DNA from: Sneathiellales bacterium
Lineage (GTDB): Bacteria > Pseudomonadota > Alphaproteobacteria > Sneathiellales > Sneathiellaceae
DNA: 36,014 nucleotides
Direction: 5' to 3'
Assembly: GCA_022360775.1 (NCBI GenBank)
Contig: JAKSCD010000257.1
Coordinates: forward strand, 1 to 36,014
Shown here: one piece after another, positions 15,835 through 24,257 of the stretch
Position numbering within the stretch: position 1 is the first letter of the stretch
Layout of the letters: each line of letters starts with the position of its first letter
The notes under the pieces: model-generated
Databases searched by the model: none
What the model was told of the DNA's origin: nothing
The model's input: only the letters and a program-made list of their open reading frames with translations
Translations under genes and position numbers: made by a program

Positions 15835-15855
15835 CCGCCGTTATTTTAACGGCGG
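15835..15855. other. 9-bp inverted repeat between tyrA and glmS
   Basis: CCGCCGTTA (15835-15843) pairs with TAACGGCGG (15847-15855). Neither flank has a T-run. It lies about 90 bases upstream of tyrA and 115 after glmS, so it may be a tyrA operator or leader hairpin. A second imperfect repeat (GTTTAAACCGC / GCGGTTAAAC) lies at about 15790-15820, and a weak 6-bp hairpin, CCTCTC/GAGAGG, at 15948-15965 follows glmS. Confidence 0.4.
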
Positions 15856-15968
15856 ATAATAAAAACTCACAAAAAGGGTAAGCTGTGTATTCATACTTAG
15901 CTTTTACGTCTCGATATGATCATGTGTCAAGAAGCAAAACACTCGACCCTCTCCCAGAAGAGAGGTCT

Positions 15969-17792
15969 TTATTCCACAGTTACTGATTTTGCCAGGTTTC
16001 GTGGTTGATCAACATCGGTCCCCTTCAGAACTGCGACGTGATAGGCAAGGATCTGAACCGGGATCGCATAGAGTATAGGCGCAACAAACGGATCCACCGT
16101 CGGAATTTCAATCGATCCCAACGCATGTTCCCCCAGTTGTTTCATGCCTTCTGCATCAGACAAAAATATCACTTGCGCATTACGAGCCATGACTTCCTGC
16201 ATGTTGGACGCGGTCTTTTCAAAATAATGATCCGTAGGTGCGACAACAATGACAGGCACTGTTTCATCAATAAGGGCGATCGGCCCGTGTTTCAGCTCTC
16301 CCGCTGCATAGCCTTCCGCATGAATATAGGAAAGCTCCTTCAGCTTAAGGGCCCCTTCCATTGCAATAGGATAGCCAGTTCCGCGACCGATATAGAGGAT
16401 GTCCCTTGCCTCAAAAATCTTCTTCGCCAGATTTTGAATTGCTTCATCATGTTCCAGAATATCAGCGGCCCGAGCCGGCACCTCTGTCATGGCCGCACTC
16501 AGACGGGCTTCCTCTTCACGTGAAAGAACGCCACGTTTCACCCCGGCATCAATAGCAATACAGGCAAGCGTCACCAATTGACAGGTAAAGGCTTTCGTGG
16601 AGGCCACGCCAATTTCCGGTCCCGCTTTCGTATGAAAAACGAAATCAGATTCCCGTCCCATGGAGCTTTCTTCAACATTAACGATACTGGCAATATGCTG
16701 GCCATTTTCTTTTGCATAGCGTAATGCCGCCAGCGTATCCGCCGTTTCCCCTGACTGGGAAATAAATAGGGCCAGTCCCCCTTCAGGCAGAGGCATGCTG
16801 CGATATCTGAATTCCGAAGCAATATCGATTTCAACTGCCAGACTGGCCAGACTTTCGAACCAGTATTTCGCCACCATGGCGGCATAATAGGAAGTGCCGC
16901 AGGCAACGATGGTGATTTTTGGCAGGGTATTCCAGTCAAAAGGCAGTTCAGGAAGTGTAATCGTGCGATCCTGCGGATTGAAAAAGCCATTGAGAGTTTC
17001 TCCGATAACCGCGGGCTGCTCAACAATCTCTTTCATCATGAAATGGCGGTGATTACCTTTGCCGATTAGGGCGCCTGAAAGCTGGGTAAGCTTGATTTCC
17101 CGCTCTACCTCTGCCCCTTTTTTGTCGTAAAAGGTCGCGCCTTCCCGGCGAAGGACAGCCCAGTCATCTTCTTCAAGATAGGAAATCCGGTTGGTAAGCG
17201 GGGCGAGCGCCATGGCGTCAGAGCCAAAGAACATTTCACCATCCCCCCAACCAACAGCAAGTGGTGCACCGCGACGTGCACCTATCATCAGATCATCTTC
17301 CCCTTTAAAGATCACGGCCAGAGAAAAGGCTCCCTGAAATTTCTTTAAGGAAAGCGCCATGGCTTCTTCCGGCGTTTTTCCATCATCAAGAAAACTGGTA
17401 ATAACCCAGGCGGCAATTTCCGTATCTGTTTCGGACGAAAAAGGATAATTGCGAGATGCCAGTTCTTCAGCGAGCTCCCGATAATTTTCGATGATACCGT
17501 TATGAACAAGCGCCAGACGGGGTGTCATATGAGGATGCGCATTGGTCTCATTGGGAACACCATGGGTCGCCCAACGGGTGTGAGCAATACCGGTAAGGCC
17601 GGTTATAGGGTTTTCCGCAACGACAGCTTCCAGATTTTTAAGCTTTCCTTCCGCACGGCGGCGATCCATACCATCTGACGTCTGGGTTGCAATACCTGCA
17701 CTATCGTAACCGCGATATTCCAGTCGCTTCAGTCCATCGAGCAGGGACGGCACCACATCTGATTTTCCCAATACCCCAATAATTCCGCACAT
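15969..17792 (-). CDS. glmS: Glutamine-fructose-6-phosphate aminotransferase (isomerizing)
   Basis: A 607-residue cytoplasmic enzyme that makes glucosamine-6-phosphate from fructose-6-phosphate and glutamine, the first step of UDP-GlcNAc synthesis. The N-terminal glutaminase domain begins MCGIIGVLG with the nucleophile C2 and has HTRWATHG. The two SIS sugar-isomerase domains follow (FISQSGETADTL; later RGTGYPIAMEGALKLKE). The C-terminus ends in the family signature DQPRNLAKSVTVE. Full length, with AGAGGG before the ATG. It follows glmU by 35 bases, so a glmU-glmS operon is likely. No glmS ribozyme is visible in the short gap. Confidence 0.98.
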   Translation of the reverse strand: MCGIIGVLGKSDVVPSLLDGLKRLEYRGYDSAGIATQTSDGMDRRRAEGKLKNLEAVVAENPITGLTGIAHTRWATHGVPNETNAHPHMTPRLALVHNGIIENYRELAEELASRNYPFSSETDTEIAAWVITSFLDDGKTPEEAMALSLKKFQGAFSLAVIFKGEDDLMIGARRGAPLAVGWGDGEMFFGSDAMALAPLTNRISYLEEDDWAVLRREGATFYDKKGAEVEREIKLTQLSGALIGKGNHRHFMMKEIVEQPAVIGETLNGFFNPQDRTITLPELPFDWNTLPKITIVACGTSYYAAMVAKYWFESLASLAVEIDIASEFRYRSMPLPEGGLALFISQSGETADTLAALRYAKENGQHIASIVNVEESSMGRESDFVFHTKAGPEIGVASTKAFTCQLVTLACIAIDAGVKRGVLSREEEARLSAAMTEVPARAADILEHDEAIQNLAKKIFEARDILYIGRGTGYPIAMEGALKLKELSYIHAEGYAAGELKHGPIALIDETVPVIVVAPTDHYFEKTASNMQEVMARNAQVIFLSDAEGMKQLGEHALGSIEIPTVDPFVAPILYAIPVQILAYHVAVLKGTDVDQPRNLAKSVTVE

Positions 17793-17827
17793 AGAACCCT
17801 CTTATCCGTTCCGAATTGGTCTGAAAA

Positions 17828-19168
17828 TTACTTGTTTTTAAGTTTGGCTTTCATCGCCCTGAAGCGGGCAGCCCATCCTGATTTTTGAACCTCATCAGCC
17901 CGTTCAACCATCAGGGCATCCTGTTCAACATTTTTTGTCACCGTGCTGCCTGCACCGATGATCGCACCATCTGCAATCGAAACGGGCGCGACAAGCGCAG
18001 TGTTGGAGCCGACAAACGCCCCTGCCCCGATATCTGTTTTAAATTTGTCATAACCATCATAATTACATGTGATCGTACCGGCGCCTATATTGGCCTCTGC
18101 GCCTATCCGTGCATCCCCGATATAGGAAAGATGACTGACCTTTGCCCCTTTTTCGAGATCGGCTTTTTTCACCTCGACAAAATTACCGATCTTCACGTCA
18201 TCCGCGATTTTGGCGCCAGGGCGTAATCTGGCGAAGGGTCCGATTTGGGCTGTATCTCCAATGGTTGTTCCTTCAAGATGGGAGTTTGCCTTGATCCTGA
18301 CGTCATTACCTATGGTAACACCTGGTCCAAAAAAGACATTTGGCTCAATAATCACATCCTGACCCAGTTTGGTGTCATGGCTGAAAAAAACCGAGGCAGG
18401 ATCGATCAGAGTTGCCCCTTTCTCCATGGCGTCCTTGCGCCATCTCTTCTGGGCAATCGCTTCCGCTTCAGCAAGCTGGATACGGTTATTTACACCCAGT
18501 AGCTCTTCCTCATCCCCTTTGACAACTTTGCAAGGCAGATCTTTCTTTCGCGCAATTTCCACGATATCCGTGAGATAATATTCACCTTTGGCATTATCAT
18601 TCCCGATCTCATCAATCAGGGACTGGATCTTCGCACCATCGATTGCCATAACCCCTGAGTTACAAAGGCCAACCGCTTTTTGAACTGCATCGGCATCAGC
18701 AAATTCAACGATGGCTTCAAGATCCCCTTTTTCGTTGGTGATCAGCCGGCCATATTCCATAGGATCCTCAGGCTCGAACCCGAGAACCACAACAGCTGTA
18801 TTGGTGTCGCGGCGCCGTGTTTCAATCATGTTTTCCAGCGTTTCTCGCGTGATCAGGGGAGTGTCACCATAGAGGACCAGTACATCTCCCTCAAATCCCT
18901 GCAAACTGGGGAGCGCTGCAGCAACGGCATGTCCGGTTCCCAAGGCCTTGTCCTGAATAGCTATTTCTGCAGGATCAACTTCTGCCCGGACATCGTCCAT
19001 TCCTGGTGCCACAACGACAATATTCTTTTCAGCATTCAATTCATTCACTGTCGCAAGCAAATGAGACACCATGGCGCGCCCCGCAATTTGATGCAGAACT
19101 TTCGGTTTTCTGGACTTCATACGGGTTCCCATACCCGCACCTAAAATCACGGCGGCAATAGCAGTCAT
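17828..19168 (-). CDS. glmU: Bifunctional GlmU: glucosamine-1-P acetyltransferase / GlcNAc-1-P uridyltransferase
   Basis: A 446-residue cytoplasmic enzyme that acetylates GlcN-1-P and then couples it to UTP, giving UDP-GlcNAc for peptidoglycan and LPS. The N-terminal pyrophosphorylase domain has LGAGMGTRMKSRKPKVLH and LYGDTPLI. The C-terminal left-handed beta-helix has many hexapeptide repeats, including IGNFVEVKKADLEKG, SHLSYIGDARIG and GAGTITCNYDGYDK. Standard length. It heads the glmU-glmS unit and is divergent from the phosphatase gene, with about 90 bases between starts. The ribosome site is weak (GAGAAA). Confidence 0.98.
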   Translation of the reverse strand: MTAIAAVILGAGMGTRMKSRKPKVLHQIAGRAMVSHLLATVNELNAEKNIVVVAPGMDDVRAEVDPAEIAIQDKALGTGHAVAAALPSLQGFEGDVLVLYGDTPLITRETLENMIETRRRDTNTAVVVLGFEPEDPMEYGRLITNEKGDLEAIVEFADADAVQKAVGLCNSGVMAIDGAKIQSLIDEIGNDNAKGEYYLTDIVEIARKKDLPCKVVKGDEEELLGVNNRIQLAEAEAIAQKRWRKDAMEKGATLIDPASVFFSHDTKLGQDVIIEPNVFFGPGVTIGNDVRIKANSHLEGTTIGDTAQIGPFARLRPGAKIADDVKIGNFVEVKKADLEKGAKVSHLSYIGDARIGAEANIGAGTITCNYDGYDKFKTDIGAGAFVGSNTALVAPVSIADGAIIGAGSTVTKNVEQDALMVERADEVQKSGWAARFRAMKAKLKNK

Positions 19169-19259
19169 TCAGTTTCTCTGTATAAATATTGCATTTAGCA
19201 AAACTTTTAGCAGTTGATTGCACTCTTACACAAGGATTACTCTTCCCCCAAATCAAACA

Positions 19260-19943
19260 ATGTTACCGGATTTTTCACCTATGCAACCCATGCGCCTTTT
19301 GTTCGATCTAGATGGAACACTTCTTGATACAGCACCAGACCTTTATGCGACGTTAAATCACTGCCTCAAATCAGTCGGCAGGCCCCCAGTAACGCTGGAA
19401 AGTGTCAAACATATGGTCGGTCAGGGAGCGATCGTTCTTTTAAGACGCGGATTAACTGCAACCGGTGGCATGGTGGAAGAAGAAAAGTTTCAAAGCCTCG
19501 TAGATCTTTTCTTTTCCCATTACGGCGAGAACCTGTCCGATCACAGCATCCCTTACGAAGGCATGCAAGCCTGCCTTGATACCTTAAAAGACCAGGGACA
19601 CGCCCTCGCTGTGTGCACAAACAAGCCTTATGGCTTTGCCAAACAAATCCTGGAAGATTTTAATCTCAACCCTTATTTTGACGCCCTGACCGGTGGTGAC
19701 AGTTTTGACATTCGCAAACCTCATCCGGATCATATCCATAAGACACTGGATCTCATGTCGTTAAAAACAGGAACAGCTGTCATGATCGGGGATACCCATA
19801 ATGACATCGATGCGGCAGTTTCTGCGGGAATTGGCAGCATTGCTGTAACATTCGGCTATTCAGACACACCCGCCGCAGAGCTTGGAGCGGATCACGTGAT
19901 TGATCATTTCCAGAAGCTCATACCAACCCTTGAAAAATACTAG
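19260..19943 (+). CDS. gph: HAD-family phosphatase, phosphoglycolate phosphatase-like
   Basis: A HAD-superfamily hydrolase of the Gph branch, which removes 2-phosphoglycolate formed during DNA repair or oxygenase side reactions. Motif I is LLFDLDGTLLDTAPDL, motif II CTNKPYGFAK, motif III a Lys in the IRKPHPDH segment, and motif IV IGDTHNDIDAA. A cap domain lies between motifs I and II. The start is uncertain: ATGs at 19260, 19281 and 19290 all lack a good ribosome site; 19260 gives 227 residues. The stop TAG abuts the stop of the convergent hydrolase gene with no gap. Confidence 0.85.
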   Translation: MLPDFSPMQPMRLLFDLDGTLLDTAPDLYATLNHCLKSVGRPPVTLESVKHMVGQGAIVLLRRGLTATGGMVEEEKFQSLVDLFFSHYGENLSDHSIPYEGMQACLDTLKDQGHALAVCTNKPYGFAKQILEDFNLNPYFDALTGGDSFDIRKPHPDHIHKTLDLMSLKTGTAVMIGDTHNDIDAAVSAGIGSIAVTFGYSDTPAAELGADHVIDHFQKLIPTLEKY

Positions 19944-20915
19944 CTAAAGATCGGGGAAAAGCGGGAGCCTGGAAATTTTACTTCCAGAGGGTAGCTCCCG
20001 TTTCTTAACCCAATGCGCAATATCCTTCCACACAACAGGAGCTTGCAAATCGCGCATTAACAGATGCCAACCGTCTTTATAAAGAGCTATATCCGCTGAT
20101 TTTGGTAGCCTTGCAACCACATCTTCAACAGGAGGCTTTGGAATGACCTCATCATTTGCACCATATAAAACAAGTGTTGGCAAGGTTAGTTTCTCTGGTG
20201 TGTCATAAGCGCGATCCATGATACCAACAATTCCATATACCGCATCAATTCGGGTCTTTTTGATGAAAAGCGGATCACGGCCCAGATTGCGCAGCATAGG
20301 TATATTATCCGATGCCTGAATACCAAGCCCCTTGCCTGTTGCCTTTACGCCGCCAAACAAATGAGCACTGACCCATAAACTCATTTTGTAAAAGGGGTTC
20401 AGGCTTTGCCAGCCCCAGACGGCGGGGGCAGATAATATGATCCCGTCAATTTTCGGGAAGTCCTTTTCTACAACGGAGGACATAACAACCGCGCCCCCCA
20501 TACTTTCACCGATAAGATAGATCGGCTTACTCCCTTCCTTTTGACGGACAAGTCGAACTATGGATTTTAAATCGGATATAAGAAGTTTGTCGCTCGCCCA
20601 GACGCCCCTTTGCTCTGTTTCGCCAAAACCCCTTTGATCATAGGCATAGGTTGTAATACCCTTTTGCAACCACCAGCTTGCAGGAAAAGCAAATCCATTG
20701 CGATAGTCGTTGAACCCGTGAACAGCAATTAAAACGGCTTCGGTTTTTTCCGCTTTCCAGATTTTTAACGGTAATCTGGCACCATCGCGCATATAAAAAG
20801 CATTTTTTTTCATAGCTGGAGACCGGTTTTCAGCGCCTGTGCGTTGAACCAAAGGGGAACAACCGCCGACCAAAAGTAAGGTCGTCATCAGAATAGCAAG
20901 AGCAAAGTAACGCAT
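19944..20915 (-). CDS. Lipoprotein alpha/beta hydrolase (monoacylglycerol lipase-like)
   Basis: A 323-residue protein with a lipoprotein signal peptide (lipobox LVGGC, C19), so probably anchored to a membrane facing the periplasm. The alpha/beta-hydrolase core has the oxyanion region VHGFNDYRNGF, the nucleophile elbow GESMGG, an acid in YGANDEVIP and the His in DGWHLLMRD. This resembles the Hydrolase_4/monoglyceride lipase group (serine aminopeptidase S33 superfamily). It likely cleaves ester bonds in lipids; the substrate is not known. It is divergent from the serine hydrolase gene at 20952 with only about 36 bases between starts, so the promoters must overlap the coding ends. Confidence 0.88.
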   Translation of the reverse strand: MRYFALAILMTTLLLVGGCSPLVQRTGAENRSPAMKKNAFYMRDGARLPLKIWKAEKTEAVLIAVHGFNDYRNGFAFPASWWLQKGITTYAYDQRGFGETEQRGVWASDKLLISDLKSIVRLVRQKEGSKPIYLIGESMGGAVVMSSVVEKDFPKIDGIILSAPAVWGWQSLNPFYKMSLWVSAHLFGGVKATGKGLGIQASDNIPMLRNLGRDPLFIKKTRIDAVYGIVGIMDRAYDTPEKLTLPTLVLYGANDEVIPKPPVEDVVARLPKSADIALYKDGWHLLMRDLQAPVVWKDIAHWVKKRELPSGSKISRLPLFPDL

Positions 20916-20951
20916 TGAATTTCCGTTTTAGGCGCTTAATCAACAGGTTCC

Positions 20952-22187
20952 ATGATGAAACATTTCTTCAAGGTTAGGAAGTCCCGTCAAAATTGCAATC
21001 CTCATAAGGTTACAAAAGCAGTCTGCCTGATCGGTTGCGCAATTTTTTTGACCGGGGCAACAGAAGTTCCGCGCAAGAAAATGGCACCGAAACACAATAC
21101 CGGCGGTTATATCAATGTTGGAACAGTTAAAGATCATCGATTTTCAAAAAGCCGTTCTCCTCGCCCTTTGAAGCCGATAAATCCTTCCCGTAAAAATGAA
21201 GGGAAAACAAGCAAAGTTCTAAACGACATTCATCAGTATCTTAAAGCATTTCCTGCCACTACTGCTGTTTTACTCCTCGAAAAGGGCGAAATCGTTGCTG
21301 AAATCTATCAGGGTGACGGGACCGCAAATTCTGAATTCTACAGTATGAGCATTGGAAAAAGCATGGCCAGCCTGGCTGTTGGGCAGGCTTATTGCAACGG
21401 ATTGATTAACGACCTCAATCAGAAAGCTTCCGAATTCATACCGGAAATGTCTTCCAACAATTTTGGGAAAAGCAGTGTCCGCGAACTCCTTATGATGAGT
21501 TCCGGTGCTTATCAGTCGGTTCGTTCCGGACAGCCGGAATTTCAGGGTGGTATCGGCTGGAGCAATAGATACAACAGGCCCTATAAAGGCTTTTCCTGGC
21601 CCCTGCGCCTTGGTCAGGTCACGATTGAGGATATTCTCTGGGGCAAGGAATGGAAATCCATCAAAAACAAACACCCTCATGACCCTGGCGAGAAATTTAT
21701 TTATAAAGGTGCAGATACACTGGCTTTGTCAAAGATTGTCGAGCGTGTATCCGGGGTTACCCTTGCGCAATATTACGACAAACATATCTGGCAGAGGATC
21801 GGTGCAGAATATCAAGGCCACTGGGAATCTGACAAACAGGGCAGCACAATCGCCAGCTCCGGTTTTCAGGCAAGTCTCCGAGATTGGGGTCGTATAGCCT
21901 TATGGATTCTTGAAGAGAGGAAAAAACCGGGTTGTTATGGCGACTATCTAAAAGCGGCAACAACAAAACAGATTTCCATTCCAAAGAAAAGCAGAAACTC
22001 CTTTAAAGGCTATGGATACCAATGGTGGACAAATACCTGGCGCGCACCCGGTTTCTGGGGGTTAGGATATGCCGGACAAATTCTGGCCCTTAACCCGAAA
22101 ACAGAGAAAATCCTGATCAAGTTCAGCTATCGTCATGACAAAGGTTCAGGTGCTAAATTGATGAAGATCTTTAAAAACTGGAATTAG
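20952..22187 (+). CDS. Exported serine hydrolase, beta-lactamase class C / esterase family
   Basis: A 411-residue protein with an N-terminal basic stretch and hydrophobic segment (about 22-36) followed by a Lys/Arg-rich region. The beta-lactamase-fold catalytic motifs are SIGK (S133, K136) and a Tyr motif at YKGAD (Y251), where class C enzymes have YxN; near the C-terminus WGLGYAGQ replaces a KTG box. This pattern suits esterases and 6-aminohexanoate-dimer-hydrolase-like proteins rather than a true beta-lactamase. Substrate unknown. It starts close to the divergent lipoprotein hydrolase and ends 4 bases from the convergent DUF2235 gene. Confidence 0.85.
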   Translation: MMKHFFKVRKSRQNCNPHKVTKAVCLIGCAIFLTGATEVPRKKMAPKHNTGGYINVGTVKDHRFSKSRSPRPLKPINPSRKNEGKTSKVLNDIHQYLKAFPATTAVLLLEKGEIVAEIYQGDGTANSEFYSMSIGKSMASLAVGQAYCNGLINDLNQKASEFIPEMSSNNFGKSSVRELLMMSSGAYQSVRSGQPEFQGGIGWSNRYNRPYKGFSWPLRLGQVTIEDILWGKEWKSIKNKHPHDPGEKFIYKGADTLALSKIVERVSGVTLAQYYDKHIWQRIGAEYQGHWESDKQGSTIASSGFQASLRDWGRIALWILEERKKPGCYGDYLKAATTKQISIPKKSRNSFKGYGYQWWTNTWRAPGFWGLGYAGQILALNPKTEKILIKFSYRHDKGSGAKLMKIFKNWN

Positions 22188-22191
22188 GCTT

Positions 22192-24249
22192 TTACCGGTC
22201 AGGGCATAATTTGCTCAATGAGAGGTCTTTCGCTTCTATATATCCAATAATTTTCTGAGAATTTCCCTCATAGACTGCAAGATACCCTTTTCCATCAGGA
22301 TATTTTGTATCTTCAACCGGTACATTCACGTTAAGCGGGCTGGCCGATGTACAGATAATCTTGTCCTTCTGGGCAAGCAGGCCTTCTCTGCCATGATCGA
22401 TTATGAAAATTCCCACGGCGACAAGTCCGGAAAAGAATACAACCGGAAATAACACATGAACTATTGCCTGGCTCAGGAATTGTGAGGAAGGATTTGTTCT
22501 GAACCAATTTGCGACCCTTGCAAACCAGCCTTTTTCTGCTTTAGCAAGGGTACGCGGCATGACTTTATATTCCGCCCATCCTTCATCTGAGAGTGTAAAG
22601 CACCTTTTCTTAAAATAAACTCCCGCCAAGTAGGAAAGGACAAAGACCAGAACAGCACCATAAAAATTCCCTGTGGCAAGTTTCCAGCTTTCCGTCCAGG
22701 CACCCGCGATATGAATTCCCCAGACTGTAAAATCTATTCCAACGGATTTGATAAAACTCTCCAGCAGGTTAATTGGGTATTCTGCGTAGGACTGATACAT
22801 ACCTGCATCCACTTTCAGCGCAGGTAGTTTTAAATGAATAAAGGGCATCAACAAGACATAGAGAAAACTGGAAATCATGACAAAATAGGCAGCCCGCCCC
22901 CAGGCGATAAAATCCTCCGCCCAACTTAAGAAGCTCCCCCGCGCTTTATTCGCATCGGGGCTAAGATAATATTTATTACCCGATTGAGGAACGTAACATC
23001 CCTTCTCGTCAGCAATCCTGAAATTATCTGGAATACCGGCAGGCGAATAACCCGCATTGCGATCCATTATCCTGTCCAGGACAGAATGGTGAATATTGAC
23101 GTCTTTTGAATTTGCCGGATCTGTTGCAACAGCATTCCAGTTTCTCGCAATATTTCTGGGTTTAAACCGGTAAAGAACACCTGCACCGCGACGGGAGTTA
23201 TGTATCAGACCGTTGTAATTCTGACATTTCTGAAAATAACTTTTTTGCGCAGCATCAAAAACCAGCCCTTGTGGTCCGACAGTCTGCCGATCGATCTGAT
23301 CCATCATCCAGCACAGGGGAACATAGGACAAATGATCTTCCGGATATCCTCCTCCCACATTGGCATGCATTCCGCTGAACCAGACCTGCGTAATACGATC
23401 CTTGTTATCCCTGGAATGATCCCAAAGCACCGGATGAAACGTATGTCTTTCATCGTCAACAGCAATCGCATGGGCTGCTTTTTTGACAATACCCGAAAGC
23501 TGTTCGTCATTGAATTTATAAGGAAAAACCAGTTGGTCCCAAACATAAGCCAACTCGTCAATGGGGAGCCCCAACGCATCTACAGTATCGAAACATCCGA
23601 CAAACTCAATGGGCTCAGGATCATGTCTGTCAGGGTAGCAAAAGCGGTCCTTGAAATCTTTCTGACTTGGAACATGAGAGCGGAGTAGAAGCTCCCGACC
23701 CGCTCTGAAAAGAGAAGAATAAATTCTCGGTATTAGTCGTCCTCTCCATTTGCCATTTCGGTAACTTTTATAGGCCGTATGAACGGCTCTCTTAAACTCT
23801 TTCTCTGTTTTCAGAGAAACACCGTCATGCAGATCCTCCCGATGCAGATCCCTGCGCGACCAGCCTGATACAGACTTGGAAGTATCAATAATGCCAACAC
23901 GGTTGATCATGTCGACAAGCACCCTTGCGGTGAACGCACCGCGGCTAAAACCAAATATATAAACCTTGTCGCCAGGACGATAATGACGGCATAGATCTTC
24001 ATAGAGCTGTTTGACATTCCTTGAAAGACCCCAGCCAAAAACTGCCCCAAGAAGCATCAATGGCCGGAAACCCATTGTTCCGACCCCATCATCATAAAAT
24101 GCAATTTGAGTGTTGTTACCGTTTTTATCCGGCAAGGGCGGTATGGCGTTATAGAGCCGCCAGATATTTGTTTTCTGGGCCTTTACCGAACTGTTACAGG
24201 TTCCGTCAGAGAGAAGAACAATTTTCCTCGGCCTATGGTCACGCATCAT
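22192..24249 (-). CDS. Membrane-anchored DUF2235 alpha/beta hydrolase (Tle1-like phospholipase domain)
   Basis: A 685-residue protein. The N-terminal ~400 residues are a DUF2235 domain: LLSDGTCNS, YDDGVGT, the nucleophile elbow IFGFSRGAFTAR (S102), GCFDTVDALGLP and WFSGMHANVGGGY with the probable catalytic His. DUF2235 occurs in Tle1 phospholipase effectors of type VI secretion, but also in many uncharacterised proteins. About 3-4 hydrophobic segments follow (AAYFVMISSFLYVLLMPFIH; FYGAVLVFVLSYLAGVYF; VLFPVVFFSGLVAVGIFII), then a ~50-residue tail. The membrane anchor argues against a freely secreted effector. GAGGGG precedes ATGATG. It follows the lipoprotein gene by 8 bases, an operon. Confidence 0.88.
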   Translation of the reverse strand: MMRDHRPRKIVLLSDGTCNSSVKAQKTNIWRLYNAIPPLPDKNGNNTQIAFYDDGVGTMGFRPLMLLGAVFGWGLSRNVKQLYEDLCRHYRPGDKVYIFGFSRGAFTARVLVDMINRVGIIDTSKSVSGWSRRDLHREDLHDGVSLKTEKEFKRAVHTAYKSYRNGKWRGRLIPRIYSSLFRAGRELLLRSHVPSQKDFKDRFCYPDRHDPEPIEFVGCFDTVDALGLPIDELAYVWDQLVFPYKFNDEQLSGIVKKAAHAIAVDDERHTFHPVLWDHSRDNKDRITQVWFSGMHANVGGGYPEDHLSYVPLCWMMDQIDRQTVGPQGLVFDAAQKSYFQKCQNYNGLIHNSRRGAGVLYRFKPRNIARNWNAVATDPANSKDVNIHHSVLDRIMDRNAGYSPAGIPDNFRIADEKGCYVPQSGNKYYLSPDANKARGSFLSWAEDFIAWGRAAYFVMISSFLYVLLMPFIHLKLPALKVDAGMYQSYAEYPINLLESFIKSVGIDFTVWGIHIAGAWTESWKLATGNFYGAVLVFVLSYLAGVYFKKRCFTLSDEGWAEYKVMPRTLAKAEKGWFARVANWFRTNPSSQFLSQAIVHVLFPVVFFSGLVAVGIFIIDHGREGLLAQKDKIICTSASPLNVNVPVEDTKYPDGKGYLAVYEGNSQKIIGYIEAKDLSLSKLCPDR

Positions 24250-24257
24250 GTTCCCCT

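Noticed and set aside
16005..16523. Long plus-strand open frame (172 codons) antisense to glmS
   Set aside because: It lies wholly inside glmS, shows no family motif or ribosome site, and has Cys/His/Arg/Asn-rich composition typical of an antisense shadow.
15969..17827. glmS ribozyme before or within the glmU-glmS junction
   Set aside because: The 35-base gap is too short for a ribozyme, and this regulation is mainly known from Gram-positive bacteria.
23200..23688. Plus-strand open frame (162 codons) opposite the DUF2235 gene
   Set aside because: Antisense to the conserved catalytic domain; no signal, motif or ribosome site.
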